From Burkholderia latens (lineage in GTDB: Bacteria; Pseudomonadota; Gammaproteobacteria; Burkholderiales; Burkholderiaceae), in assembly GCF_902499045.1 (NCBI RefSeq), contig NZ_CABVPL010000001.1, positions 1 through 64,000 of the forward strand: DNA of 64,000 nucleotides, read 5' to 3'. Shown here one piece after another: positions 7,568 through 16,771 of this stretch; the first letter of the stretch is position 1; the number at the start of each line of letters is the position of its first letter. Position numbers and translations under genes: made by a program. Below the pieces are notes generated by a model that saw nothing but the letters and a program-made list of their open reading frames with translations, searched no databases and had not been told where the DNA came from.

Positions 7568-10506
7568 GACTGGGTGCCGTTCCGTTGGGCCGCGGCCTTC
7601 GGCGGCAGCGGCGAGAAATAGCCGATCAACAACAGCAGCACGCCGATGCCGATGAACGACACGATGCGTTCGATGCCGGTGACGTGCGACAGGTCGAACA
7701 GGAACAGCTTGATCACGGTGAGCGCGAGCAGCGCCGCGCCGACGAACCACAGCGCACGCGAGCCGCGGCGCGTGGCCCAGATCGTCGTCGCGAGCGCGCA
7801 GAGCGTCCAGTACACGGAAACGGACGCTTGCACGAGCGTCGATGCCGCCATCGCGTCGACGGCGTACGGCACGCCGGCCCAGTGATGCAGCGTGCGCAGC
7901 AGCAGCGCGTTGAACCACAGGAAGACGATCGCGAGCACCGCAAGATTCGACGCGAGCGGATGCGTGTTGACGCCGAGCGTCTTCAGGCGGCGCAGCCACG
8001 TCGCGAACGCGACGAAAATCAGCAGTTGCGCGACGTCGAGCGGATTGAGCAACGGCAGCCAGTAGAGCGGCGATGCGTCGCCGTCGCTCGCGACGCTGCC
8101 GACGCTCCACAGCCACAGCAGCGCGGCGAGCGGCGCGGCACCCCACACCTGATACGCGCGCGGGAACGCGGCGATCGGCCAGCGAAGGCGCGAGCCGGGG
8201 CCCGACACGAGCAGGAGCAGCGCGCCGAAGCCATAGGCCCATGCGCTCCAGCTCCACGCGCCTTCCGGCACGAACGTGTGCAGGCGCCAGAAGCCTTCGA
8301 GCGAGCACAATCCGCACAACGTCCAGAACATCAGCGTGTGCAACGGCGCGAGCACCTGCGTCGGGATGGATGCTGCGCGCGTCGCGCTCACGGCGTCGGT
8401 CGTCGTCCCCGCGGCCGCGACGCTGCGCGACTGACGCGACAGCAGCGCATAGCATGCAATGACGGCGACCGGCCACGCGAACGCGCCCATGCCGGACAAC
8501 GGCGCTTCATGCGAATCGAACGCGCGCAATGCGAGCAGCGCGAGCACAGGCGTGAGCGCGAGCGCCGGCCATCCGGCGATCGGCCACGCGAGCTTGCGGC
8601 GCGCGACGTGCGCGAGCCACGCGGTGCCCGCGGCGAACAGCGCGGTCGCATCGACGACGAACCGGTCCGCATGCAGATCGACGTGGCGGCTTGCGTAGAC
8701 AAGGATCTCGTGCAGCCCGCCGCTCAGCCACCACAGCAGCCCCCATGCCGCGGCGGCCACGCCCAGGTCCGGCATCCACGCGTGCCACGCGCGCGCTTCG
8801 TCGCGCCCGTGCAGCCACCAGCCGGTGAACAGCCCGGCGAGCGCGATCAGCAGCATCGCGATGTATGTACTGTTGAGCACCGGCAGCGCGTTAGGATCGG
8901 CCGGCCCGAGCAGGCTCGTGAAGAACGCGCCGGCCGCTGCGAGTTGCATCGCGACGCCGAAGCCGAACGGCGCGACGCGTCTCTCGCGCACGCCGACCCA
9001 CACGATGGCCGCGCCTTCGATCGCCCACGCGGCGCTCGTGGTCGGGCCCGAGAACGCGAGCGGCACGGCGAGCGTCGCGAAGATCACGGCAAGCGCGAGC
9101 ATCGCTTCGAACAGCAGCGCGAGGCGCGCGCGGCGCCGGGCGAGCCACGCGGCGATCGTAACGTAGAAGGCCGACAGCGCGACCGCGCTCCACGCGAGTA
9201 CGAACGGCATGTCCTTCACGAGCGACGCCTGCAGCGCGGTCGCGACGATCGGCGTGCCGAACACGAGCGTGCCGTCCACATAGTGACGCAGCGCCAGCTC
9301 GCGCTTCACCGCGTACAGCAGCGCGATGCCGACGTACATCAGGAAGAACAGGATCAGGAACGGCTCGGTCGTCGCGAACAGCGCGGGGCGGTATGCGGTC
9401 ACGCCCCACGCCGAGCCGACCGTGAACGTGAACACGAAGCCGAGCAGGTTCAGCGGACGCCACGCGTTGAACCACGCGATCGCGAAGATGCCGGCGTTCA
9501 GCAACGCGTAGTAACCGAACAGCGCGACGTGGCTGCCGTGCCCGGCCGACAGCAGCACCGGCGCGAGAAAGCCGCCGGCGCTGCCCATGAACGCGAGCGG
9601 CAGCGCATTCTGCTTCACCGCGAGGAACGCGCTCAGCGCGCATACCGCGACCATCAGCGGGAACGCCGCGCCGACGGGCAGCAGCGCGTAGAGCTTGGTC
9701 GCGGCGAAGATCGTCAGGTACAGCATGCCGACGCCGCCGCCCTGCAGCACAAGGCCGTACGCGGCACGGCGCGCGCGCACGCGCCAGCCGATCGCGAGCA
9801 GCGCGGCCGCGGCGAGCGCGGTGCCGGCCAGGCGGAATTCGATCGGCAGCATGTCGTTGTCGGCGGCGTACTTGAGCAGGAACGCGACGCCGAAGAACAG
9901 CACGATGACGCCGACGCGCACGACCGTGTTGCCGCCAAGCAGCCAGTCGCGCGCGGCATGCAGCGCGCGTTCGGCGATGCCTGGTTCGCGGGGCTTCGAT
10001 GGGGGCCGCACAGTGGGACGCTGCGCATCGGTTGCGGGCGCATCCATCGAGGCGCCGGCGGCGACCGGTGCTTCGCTCGTTGGCACGGCGGCTGGCTGCG
10101 CGGGCGCCGGCGTCGATGTCGGCGAAGCCGCGCCGGCACTCGCGGCGGCGGGCGTTGCTGGCGGCGCGAGTGCCGTGTTGAAGGTTGCGCCGGTTGCGGC
10201 CTGCGTACCGGCGAGTTGCGCGCGCAGCATGTCGAGCTCGCGCGTGAGCGTATCGACGGTCGTCTCGAGACGTGCGACGCGCTCGGCGAGCGGCACGGGC
10301 CCGGGTGGCGGCGTCGCGGAAGTCGGCGACATCGCGTAGGTGCCGGGCGTCGCGCCGCTGTTCTTGCGCGCGCGCTGTTGCAGCTTGAGGCCGATGCCGA
10401 ACCCGAGCGCCGCGCCGAGCAGCATGCCGGTGGCGGCCGGGAAATCCCCGAGTAATGCGGCAATACCGCCCACGATGAAACCGATTGCGGCAAAGGCCCA
10501 ATTCAT
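7564..10506 (-). CDS. DUF2339 family polytopic membrane protein
   Basis: A large inner-membrane protein of 980 residues. The first two helices (AFAAIGFIVGGIAALLG; GMLLGAALGFGIGLKL) are followed by a cytoplasmic or periplasmic linker with a short coiled-coil-like stretch (VARLETTVDTLTRELDMLR, about residues 84-102) and a long Ala/Pro/Thr-rich low-complexity segment. After about residue 190 the rest is almost entirely transmembrane helices, more than twenty by eye. This is the DUF2339 architecture. A GAGGGAG element lies upstream of the ATG at 10506. It overlaps the DUF3999 gene by four bases. Its role is not known; a link to cell-surface polymers or large-scale envelope organisation is only speculation. 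Confidence 0.85.
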   Translation of the reverse strand: MNWAFAAIGFIVGGIAALLGDFPAATGMLLGAALGFGIGLKLQQRARKNSGATPGTYAMSPTSATPPPGPVPLAERVARLETTVDTLTRELDMLRAQLAGTQAATGATFNTALAPPATPAAASAGAASPTSTPAPAQPAAVPTSEAPVAAGASMDAPATDAQRPTVRPPSKPREPGIAERALHAARDWLLGGNTVVRVGVIVLFFGVAFLLKYAADNDMLPIEFRLAGTALAAAALLAIGWRVRARRAAYGLVLQGGGVGMLYLTIFAATKLYALLPVGAAFPLMVAVCALSAFLAVKQNALPLAFMGSAGGFLAPVLLSAGHGSHVALFGYYALLNAGIFAIAWFNAWRPLNLLGFVFTFTVGSAWGVTAYRPALFATTEPFLILFFLMYVGIALLYAVKRELALRHYVDGTLVFGTPIVATALQASLVKDMPFVLAWSAVALSAFYVTIAAWLARRRARLALLFEAMLALAVIFATLAVPLAFSGPTTSAAWAIEGAAIVWVGVRERRVAPFGFGVAMQLAAAGAFFTSLLGPADPNALPVLNSTYIAMLLIALAGLFTGWWLHGRDEARAWHAWMPDLGVAAAAWGLLWWLSGGLHEILVYASRHVDLHADRFVVDATALFAAGTAWLAHVARRKLAWPIAGWPALALTPVLALLALRAFDSHEAPLSGMGAFAWPVAVIACYALLSRQSRSVAAAGTTTDAVSATRAASIPTQVLAPLHTLMFWTLCGLCSLEGFWRLHTFVPEGAWSWSAWAYGFGALLLLVSGPGSRLRWPIAAFPRAYQVWGAAPLAALLWLWSVGSVASDGDASPLYWLPLLNPLDVAQLLIFVAFATWLRRLKTLGVNTHPLASNLAVLAIVFLWFNALLLRTLHHWAGVPYAVDAMAASTLVQASVSVYWTLCALATTIWATRRGSRALWFVGAALLALTVIKLFLFDLSHVTGIERIVSFIGIGVLLLLIGYFSPLPPKAAAQRNGTQS

Positions 10507-11103
10507 CGCCGAGCTCCCTCTCTCATTTCGTTATCGTCCTTCGATCGCCGCGCGGCCGATCGAGGCTGTTTCGGCATGGCGGCAGGCGAACCGGCATGCT
10601 TGCATCGCGGGCACGTCGGGGCGCGCAGGTGCGCGGCGACGTCGCGATCGGTGTGGCTGCCGGCAATGTATCACAGCGCCCATGCGGGATTTTCCGGGTG
10701 GCGGGCGGGCGCCAAAACGGGGCTGTTGCGCGCTTGTGGTGCACGGTTTTCGTACGACCATTCGCTTTGTCCGCATGACGCAACCGACACGGTCCGATCG
10801 GACGCGGAATTGTCGCAAAGCGACGGGCGCCCGATGCGGATTGGCGCAAAACGACACCGCTTTCGCGTCGCGCTGCTGCGCACAACGCCGACGTGCGATG
10901 CCCGTCGTTGCTGGCCGTGCGCGTATTGCGTCGCCGCAATCGGGTGGTGCCGGGCGCGGAGCCCCGCGTGGCGCGGCTGCCGGGCGTGTCGTATTTGCGC
11001 AAGCGTTTGTCGTAATTCGTCGGCAGGTCGGGGTTTTTTCTGGCAACTATGTAGGCACGCTAGGAACACGCGTGAGTCCCCGCTACACGAGGAGAAGGTT
11101 TCG
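10507..11103. other. Divergent intergenic region between DUF2339 and choV
   Basis: About 600 bases with no supported gene; open frames here lack a start and coding bias. It must hold promoters for both directions. The plus-strand leader of choV ends in a clear ribosome site (GAGGAGAAGG, about 11089-11098). The only structure I can point to is the repeated motif at 10810-10855. Confidence 0.5.
10810..10855. promoter_or_regulatory. Two copies of a 15-base motif upstream of choV, possible regulator sites
   Basis: TTGTCGCAAAGCGAC (10810-10824) and TTGGCGCAAAACGAC (10841-10855) match at 13 of 15 positions and start 31 bases apart, close to three helical turns. The first contains a perfect dyad GTCGC-AAA-GCGAC. 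They lie 250-290 bases before choV, which is followed by a GlxA/AraC-type regulator gene, a family that binds direct repeats. Assignment to that regulator is inference. Confidence 0.35.
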
Positions 11104-12273
11104 ATGGATGCCCCCAAGGTCGTGGTCGAAGGTCTGTGCAAGGTGTTTGGAAGCAACCCGCAACAGGCGCTCGACATGCTCGCCGCCGGTGCGACGAAAG
11201 ACGATGTGCTCAAGCGTACCGGCCAGGTCGTCGGCGTGCACAACGTCTCGTTCGACGTGCAGGAAGGCGAAATATTCGTGCTGATGGGCCTGTCCGGCTC
11301 CGGCAAATCCACGCTGATCCGCCTCGTGAACCGGCTGGTCGATCCAAGCGCCGGCAAGGTGCTGATCGACGGGCTCGACGTCGCGTCGGCACGCCGCTCG
11401 GCGCTGACCGCGCTGCGACGCAAGGACATGAGCATGGTGTTCCAGTCGTTCGCGCTGATGCCGCATCGCACCGTCGTGTCGAACGCCGCGTTCGGTCTCG
11501 AGGTCGCGGGCGTCGGCAAGAAGGAACGCGAGCGCCGTGCGATGGAAGTGCTCGAACAGGTCGGTCTCGCACCGTTCTCGCACAAGCTGCCGTCCGAGCT
11601 GTCGGGCGGGATGCAGCAGCGCGTCGGCCTCGCCCGCGCACTCGCGGTGAACCCGTCGCTGATGATCATGGACGAGGCGTTCTCCGCGCTGGACCCGCTC
11701 AAGCGCCGCGAAATGCAGGACGTGCTGCTGCAACTTCAGAAGGAACAGCGCCGCACGATCATGTTCGTGTCGCACGACCTGGAAGAGGCGCTGCGCATCG
11801 GCAACCGCATCGCGATCATGGAAGGCGGCCGCCTCGTGCAGGTCGGCACGCCGCAGGACATCATCGCGAACCCGGCCGACGATTACGTGCGCGCATTCTT
11901 CGACGGCATCGACACGAGCCGCTACCTGACGGCGGGCGACCTGATGCAGACGGGCGCCGTGCCGATCGTGTCGAAGTGCGATGCCGCAAACGTCGCGGCC
12001 ACGCTCAACGGCAGCGCCGAATACGCGTTCGTGCTCGATGCGCAGCGCAAGATCCGCGGCTTCGTCACGCGTGACGCGATCGGCCAGGACACGCCGTCCG
12101 TGCGGCCGATCGAGAGCATCCGCCGCGATGCGTCGCTGGAACACGTCGTCGCCCGCGTCGTCGCGAGCCCGAATGCACTGCCCGTCGTCGACGACGACGG
12201 CTGCTACTGCGGCTCGGTCGACCGTGCACTCATCCTGAAGGCCATCACGCGTTCGCGAGGCTCCCATGTCTGA
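11104..12273 (+). CDS. choV: Choline/betaine ABC transporter, ATP-binding subunit
   Basis: A 389-residue ABC ATPase of the ProV/OpuAA type. Walker A is GLSGSGKST (62-70), the signature LSGGMQQRV starts at 166, Walker B is MIMDEAFSALD (187-197), and the switch histidine is 224. The extra N-terminal segment (residues 1-45) and C-terminal CBS-like regulatory part (after about 280) are as in ProV. The start at 11104 has GGAGAAGG just upstream; earlier in-frame sequence is not coding-like. It energises import through ChoW. Its last eight bases overlap choW. Choline rather than proline/betaine specificity is inferred from the ChoX-type binding protein encoded downstream. Confidence 0.9.
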   Translation: MDAPKVVVEGLCKVFGSNPQQALDMLAAGATKDDVLKRTGQVVGVHNVSFDVQEGEIFVLMGLSGSGKSTLIRLVNRLVDPSAGKVLIDGLDVASARRSALTALRRKDMSMVFQSFALMPHRTVVSNAAFGLEVAGVGKKERERRAMEVLEQVGLAPFSHKLPSELSGGMQQRVGLARALAVNPSLMIMDEAFSALDPLKRREMQDVLLQLQKEQRRTIMFVSHDLEEALRIGNRIAIMEGGRLVQVGTPQDIIANPADDYVRAFFDGIDTSRYLTAGDLMQTGAVPIVSKCDAANVAATLNGSAEYAFVLDAQRKIRGFVTRDAIGQDTPSVRPIESIRRDASLEHVVARVVASPNALPVVDDDGCYCGSVDRALILKAITRSRGSHV

Positions 12274-13162
12274 AATGATTCCGCTCGGTAGCTGGGTCGA
12301 CCAGTCCGTCCATTACCTGCTCGACCATGACGCGGCGACGTTCGATGCGATCGGCCGCGCGATCGAAGGGCTCGCCGCACTCGTCGAGCACAGCCTGCAG
12401 GCGATCCCGATGTGGCTGATGATGGCCGTCTTCATCGGCGTGGGGCTGTGGCGCGTGGGCTGGCGCTTCGCGCTGTTCACGACGTTGTCGCTGCTGCTGA
12501 TCTTCGCGACGGGCTTCTGGGACCAGACGGTCATCACGCTCGGCCTCACGCTGTCGTCGACGATCATCAGCCTCGTGCTCGGCATTCCGCTTGGCATCTG
12601 GGCCGCGAAGAGCAAGTGGGTCGCCGCGATCGTGCGTCCGATTCTCGACCTGATGCAGACGATGCCCGCTTTCGTCTACCTGATTCCGGCCGCGATGCTG
12701 TTCGGCCTCGGCCGCGTGCCCGGGATCCTGTCGACGGTGATCTTCGCGATGCCGCCGGCCGTGCGTCTGACGAGCCTCGGTATCCGCCACGTGAACCGCG
12801 AGATCGTCGAGGCCGGCCAGGCATTCGGCTGCACGCCGTGGCAGCTGCTGTACAAGGTGCAGTTCCCGAACGCGCTGCCGTCGATCATGCAGGGCGTGAA
12901 CCAGACGATCATGATGGCGCTGTCGATGGTGATCATCGCGTCGATGGTCGGCGCGGGCGGCCTCGGCAACGACGTGCTCGCGAGTATCCAGCGTCTCGAC
13001 ATCGGTCTCGGCTTCGAAAGCGGTCTGTCGGTCGTGCTGCTCGCGATCATTCTCGACCGCATCACCGAGAGCTTCGGCCGCGCGCCGGGCGCCGCGAAAG
13101 CACCGCTGTTCTCGGGCCTGAAGCAGCTGTTCCGCGCGAAGGCCGCGCCCGTTCAAGCCTGA
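12266..13162 (+). CDS. choW: Choline/betaine ABC transporter, permease subunit
   Basis: A 298-residue inner-membrane permease of the ProW type. The first helix follows a short amphipathic start; the BPD transport domain has the EAA loop (EAGQAFGCTPWQLLYKVQFP, near residues 180-200) that contacts the ATPase. At least five further helices are visible (for example TVITLGLTLSSTIISLVLG and MALSMVIIASMVGAGGLG). It overlaps choV by eight bases and so is translationally coupled. Fused or longer periplasmic tails found in some ProW proteins are absent. Confidence 0.9.
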   Translation: MSEMIPLGSWVDQSVHYLLDHDAATFDAIGRAIEGLAALVEHSLQAIPMWLMMAVFIGVGLWRVGWRFALFTTLSLLLIFATGFWDQTVITLGLTLSSTIISLVLGIPLGIWAAKSKWVAAIVRPILDLMQTMPAFVYLIPAAMLFGLGRVPGILSTVIFAMPPAVRLTSLGIRHVNREIVEAGQAFGCTPWQLLYKVQFPNALPSIMQGVNQTIMMALSMVIIASMVGAGGLGNDVLASIQRLDIGLGFESGLSVVLLAIILDRITESFGRAPGAAKAPLFSGLKQLFRAKAAPVQA

Positions 13163-13168
13163 TTGACC

Positions 13169-13194
13169 GGCGGCCGGCTCGTCTGCCGGCCGCC
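13169..13194 (+). terminator. GC-rich hairpin just after choW
   Basis: GGCGGCCGGC (13169-13178) pairs perfectly with GCCGGCCGCC (13185-13194), six-base loop, only seven bases past the choW stop. It is followed by TTCCCC rather than a T-run, so it is more likely a partial terminator or RNA-stabilising 3' end between choVW and the regulator-choX segment. Confidence 0.5.
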
Positions 13195-13280
13195 TTCCCC
13201 GTTTCGACACCGGCTTTCCGCTGCGTATGCCGCGGGGCTGGCGCCCTGCAACCTGCTCAACCGTTCGTCAGGAGCCCGAT

Positions 13281-14282
13281 GTGACGTCCGCCGCCGCTGC
13301 CGCCGTGCCTGCCGCCTGCGTTTCACCGGTTTCGTCGCTTGCCCATTTCGGTTTTCTCACGCTGCCGAACTTTTCGATGATCGCGTTCTCGAGCGCGGTC
13401 GAAGTGCTTCGGATGGCGAACTACGTAGGACGTGCCGACCACTACCGGTGGTCGATCTACTCGCTCGACGGCGCGCCCGTGCATGCGAGCAACGGGATCG
13501 CGGTGCGGCCGACACAGGCGCTCGACTACGCGAACCTGCCCGACGTGATGATCGTGTGTGGCGGGATCCGCATCCGCGACGTGGTCGACGACGGTGCGCG
13601 CGACACGCTCGCGGCGCTCGCCGAGCGCGGGCTGCCGCTCGGCGGCATCTGCACCGGCGCGTATGCGCTGATGTCGAGCGGGCTGCTCGACGGCTATCGC
13701 TGCACCGTGCACTGGGAAAACCTGTCCGCGCTGCACGCGGAGTTTCCGCAGGTCGGGTTCGCCGACGAGCTGTTCGTCGTCGACCGCGACCGGCTCACCT
13801 GCACCGGCGGCACCGCGCCGCTCGACCTGATGCTGAACCTCGTCGGCATGCGCTTCGGCCAGCAGCTCGCCGCGCAGGTGTCCGAACAGTTCATCCTCGA
13901 GCGCATCCGCAGCTCGACCGACACGCAGCCGATTCCGGTCGATGCGCGCGTCGGCTTCTCGCGCGCGGAGCTGATCGAGGTCGTGCGGCTGATGGAGGCG
14001 AACATCGAGGAGCCGCTGTCGCTCGAAGAACTCGCGCGGCTGGTGCGGCTGTCGCAGCGGCACCTGCAGCGGATGTTCAAGGTGTACCTGAACGTATCGC
14101 CGACCCACTATTACCTGACGCTGCGGCTGAAACGCGCACGCGACCTGCTGCGCACGACCGACGCGTCGATCGCGCGCGTGACGACGACGTGCGGTTTCCA
14201 TTCGCCGTGTCACTTCAGCAAGGCGTATCGCGCGCAGTTCGGTCACGCGCCGAGCTACGAGCGCCGGCTGCCGGGACGCTGA
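13281..14282 (+). CDS. GlxA-family AraC-type transcriptional regulator (GbdR/CdhR-like)
   Basis: A 333-residue regulator. Residues about 20-190 form a DJ-1/PfpI (class I glutamine amidotransferase-like) domain; the nucleophile-elbow equivalent is GGICTGAYAL. The C-terminal third carries two AraC-type helix-turn-helix motifs (LEELARLVRLSQRHLQRMF and VTTTCGFHSPCHFSKAYR). The chosen start is GTG at 13281 with AGGAG six bases upstream. By family it activates genes for quaternary amines (GbdR senses betaine/dimethylglycine, CdhR carnitine, SouR sarcosine). Position between choW and choX supports control of choline or betaine uptake. The ligand is not certain. Confidence 0.85.
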   Translation: MTSAAAAAVPAACVSPVSSLAHFGFLTLPNFSMIAFSSAVEVLRMANYVGRADHYRWSIYSLDGAPVHASNGIAVRPTQALDYANLPDVMIVCGGIRIRDVVDDGARDTLAALAERGLPLGGICTGAYALMSSGLLDGYRCTVHWENLSALHAEFPQVGFADELFVVDRDRLTCTGGTAPLDLMLNLVGMRFGQQLAAQVSEQFILERIRSSTDTQPIPVDARVGFSRAELIEVVRLMEANIEEPLSLEELARLVRLSQRHLQRMFKVYLNVSPTHYYLTLRLKRARDLLRTTDASIARVTTTCGFHSPCHFSKAYRAQFGHAPSYERRLPGR

Positions 14283-14392
14283 CGCGACCGGCGCGAACCC
14301 TCTGGTCCGCGACGCCGCCGGGATCGCGGCGCGCGGCTTCGACCATCGATCCCGCACCCATGAAAAACGACGTCACTTTGAGGAGAAGACAG

Positions 14393-15340
14393 ATGAAGCG
14401 CCTATTGATCGCAGCGGTATGCGGGATCGGGATTGCCGCGCCGACGTCGGCCGTTTATGCGGCCGACCCGCCCGTGTGCAAGAACGTGCGCTTCGCGGAC
14501 GTCGGCTGGACCGACATCGCGGCCACCACCGGCCTCGCCGCGACGATGCTGCAGGGGCTCGGCTATACGCCGACCAAGACGATCGCGTCGGTGCCGATCA
14601 CGTTCGCCGGTATCAAGAGCAAGCAGATCGACGTGTTCCTCGGCTACTGGTCGCCGACGATGGATCCGATCATCCAGCCGTTCACGAAGGCCGGCACGAT
14701 CAAGGTGCTCGCGACGCCGAACCTGACCGGCGCGAAATACACGCTCGCCGTGCCCGACTACGTTTATCAGGGCGGCCTGAAGTCGTTTGCCGACATCCAG
14801 AAATACGCGGACAAGCTCAACGGGAAGATCTACGGGATCGAACCGGGTAACGACGGCAATGCGCTGATCAAGAAGATGATCGACGGCAACCAGTTCGGGC
14901 TCGGCAAGTTCAAGCTGGTCGAGTCGAGCGAGGCCGGGATGCTGGTCGAGGTGAATCGCGCGATCCGCGACAAGCAGTGGATCGTGTTCCTCGGCTGGGA
15001 ACCGCATCCGATGAACGTGCAGATGAAGATCGACTACCTGAGCGGCGGCGACGACGTGTTCGGCCCGAACTACGGCGAAGCGAAGGTGCTGACGGCCACG
15101 CCGCCCGACTACGCGCAGCGCTGCCCGAACGTCGCGAAGTTCGTGTCGAACCTGCAGTTCACGACGTCGATCGAGAACCACGTGATGGTGCCGATCATGA
15201 ACAAGGAAGACCCGAACAAGGCCGCCGCCGCGTGGCTGAAGGCGAATCCGCAATCGCTCGACAAGTGGCTGGCCGGCGTGACGACGATCGATGGCAAGCC
15301 GGGCCTGCCGGCGGTGAAGGCGTATCTCGGCGTGCATTGA
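14393..15340 (+). CDS. choX: Choline ABC transporter, periplasmic substrate-binding protein
   Basis: A 315-residue type II periplasmic binding protein. It has a clean signal peptide (MKRLLIAAVCGIGIAAPTSA, cleaved near VYAA/D). The mature sequence follows Sinorhizobium ChoX closely as I recall it: VGWTDIAATT, SKQIDVFLGYWSPTMDP, GKIYGIEPGNDGNALI, VFLGWEPHPMN and YLSGGDDVFGP. The aromatic residues in these motifs form the cage for the trimethylammonium group. A GAGGAGAAGAC ribosome site precedes the ATG. It delivers choline to ChoVW. It is separated from choVW by the regulator gene and a hairpin, so it probably has its own expression level. Confidence 0.92.
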   Translation: MKRLLIAAVCGIGIAAPTSAVYAADPPVCKNVRFADVGWTDIAATTGLAATMLQGLGYTPTKTIASVPITFAGIKSKQIDVFLGYWSPTMDPIIQPFTKAGTIKVLATPNLTGAKYTLAVPDYVYQGGLKSFADIQKYADKLNGKIYGIEPGNDGNALIKKMIDGNQFGLGKFKLVESSEAGMLVEVNRAIRDKQWIVFLGWEPHPMNVQMKIDYLSGGDDVFGPNYGEAKVLTATPPDYAQRCPNVAKFVSNLQFTTSIENHVMVPIMNKEDPNKAAAAWLKANPQSLDKWLAGVTTIDGKPGLPAVKAYLGVH

Positions 15341-15392
15341 GCAATACGTGCGGGCTTGCCGGCTGCGGCCGGAAGCCCGGTGCCGACACCGA

Positions 15393-15433
15393 ACCGCCGG
15401 CGGCAGGGCTGACGTCCTGCTGCCGGCGGTTTT
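15393..15433 (+). terminator. Intrinsic terminator after choX
   Basis: ACCGCCGGCGGCAGG (15393-15407) pairs with CCTGCTGCCGGCGGT (15416-15430) with one mismatch or G-T pair, followed by TTTTG. It closes the choline transport region 52 bases after the choX stop. Confidence 0.85.
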
Positions 15434-15629
15434 GTCGTTTTCGAAGGGGGCGCAAACGGCGCGCGAATCGTGCGTTAGACTGCTCGATCTCGATCGGGGG
15501 GGCCGCAATGATTCGCAGCGCACGTATGGCATCCGGATGGCGGCACGCCGGCAGCCGGCCGAATCGCGCGCCTGCGTGCCGCGACGATCGTCGCAACGGG
15601 ACGCCGCCGCTCGCCGGCCATTCATTCGC

Positions 15630-16256
15630 ATGAACCGCATCGAGCGACTCGTCCTCGCCGCCGATCTCGCGGGCACGGCGGTGTTCGCGATCGAAGGCGC
15701 CAATGCGGCGATCCACGCCGGACTCGACCTGTTCGGGGTCATGGTGCTGTCGCTCGTCGTCGCGCTCGGCGGCGGCGTGATCCGCGACCTGCTGATCGGC
15801 GCGCGACCGCCGAGCGCCGTGCTCGACTGGCGATATCCGGCGCTGGCATTCGCGTCCGGGCTGCTCACGTTCGTCTCTCATGCGCGGGTCGCCGCGTTCT
15901 CGCCCGCGCTGCTGACGACGCTCGATGCGGCCGGCCTTGCATTGTTCGCGGTCGCCGGCGCAGTGAAGGCGCTCGAATTCCGGATGCATCCGTTCATTGC
16001 CGCGTTGATGGGTGCGGTCACGGGTTGCGGCGGTGGGGTCGTGCGCGATGTCCTGCTCGCGCGGATCCCCATCGTGCTGGTCGCGGATATCTATGCAAGT
16101 GCGGCGCTGCTCGGCGCGGCGCTCGTCGTGTCGTCGCGGCGCGCCGGATGTCCGCCGGTCGTCGCGGCCGTGCTGGGCGGCGTCGCGTGCTTCACGTTGC
16201 GCATGGCGGCGGTGCGCTATGGTTGGCAGTTGCCGAAGTTGTCCGCCGGCGCGTGA
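15630..16256 (+). CDS. TRIC/UPF0126 family membrane channel (YicG-like)
   Basis: A 208-residue protein with about six or seven membrane helices in two repeats. Each repeat carries the family glycine motif followed by Arg-Asp: GGGVIRDLL (about residue 49) and GGGVVRDVL (about residue 134). Bacterial members of this family form trimeric cation channels; one relative is named for glycine uptake, so the ion or solute here is open. The start at 15630 was chosen because upstream in-frame sequence from 15348 spans the choX terminator. Its 3' end overlaps the convergent PACE gene by 40 bases. Confidence 0.8.
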   Translation: MNRIERLVLAADLAGTAVFAIEGANAAIHAGLDLFGVMVLSLVVALGGGVIRDLLIGARPPSAVLDWRYPALAFASGLLTFVSHARVAAFSPALLTTLDAAGLALFAVAGAVKALEFRMHPFIAALMGAVTGCGGGVVRDVLLARIPIVLVADIYASAALLGAALVVSSRRAGCPPVVAAVLGGVACFTLRMAAVRYGWQLPKLSAGA

Positions 16257-16693
16257 TCGGGGCGGTTCCCGGACCGCTTCGTCGCCGCCGGCACGTCGAA
16301 CACGCGATCGAACGCCCACTGGAACACGAACGCGTAGCAGAAGAAGAACGTGAACAGTCCGACGTCCACGACGAGTGCGTCGAACCACGAGATGTCGAGC
16401 CACCACGACACGACCGGCACGAGAATGAAGATGAGCCCGCCCTCGAAACCGGTCGCGTGCAGAATCCGCCGTGCGAGCGTTCGCCGCGGCTGCCGGCGCG
16501 ACGCTTCCCACCGCTCGAACAGCGCGTTGAAGATCATGTTCCACAGCATCGCGATCGCCGACATCGTCACCGACAACGCGCCCGAATAGACCAGGCCCTG
16601 CTTGAACAGTGCAGCGATCACGGGCGAGATGCAGAAAACGGCGATCGCTTCGTAGAGCACCGCCTGCATGATCCTGCGCGGTAGGCCTTGCAC
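16217..16693 (-). CDS. PACE-family efflux transporter (AceI-like)
   Basis: A 158-residue protein with four membrane helices arranged as two bacterial transmembrane pair domains, e.g. VLYEAIAVFCISPVIAALF, TMSAIAMLWNMIFNALFERW, GLIFILVPVVSWWLDISW and VGLFTFFFCYAFVFQWAFD. An N-terminal Glu (YEAI) and the WNM-NALFERWE segment are the hallmark family motifs. The start is GTG at 16693 with a strong GGAGG site. PACE proteins export biocides such as chlorhexidine and, natively, short diamines by proton exchange. The divergent LysR gene at 16841 is the usual regulator partner. Confidence 0.88.
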   Translation of the reverse strand: MQGLPRRIMQAVLYEAIAVFCISPVIAALFKQGLVYSGALSVTMSAIAMLWNMIFNALFERWEASRRQPRRTLARRILHATGFEGGLIFILVPVVSWWLDISWFDALVVDVGLFTFFFCYAFVFQWAFDRVFDVPAATKRSGNRPDHAPADNFGNCQP

Positions 16694-16771
16694 GTTGTTC
16701 CTCCGGTTCGACGGGGTTGCGGCGGCACGATGCCGCGACGTCCTGCAAGGCTAGCCGCGTTGCGCGCGTGC

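Noticed and set aside
7585-10455. Plus-strand open frame of more than 950 codons
   Set aside because: Exact antisense of the DUF2339 gene, with a composition dominated by Arg, Glu, Gln and Ala; a mirror of codon bias.
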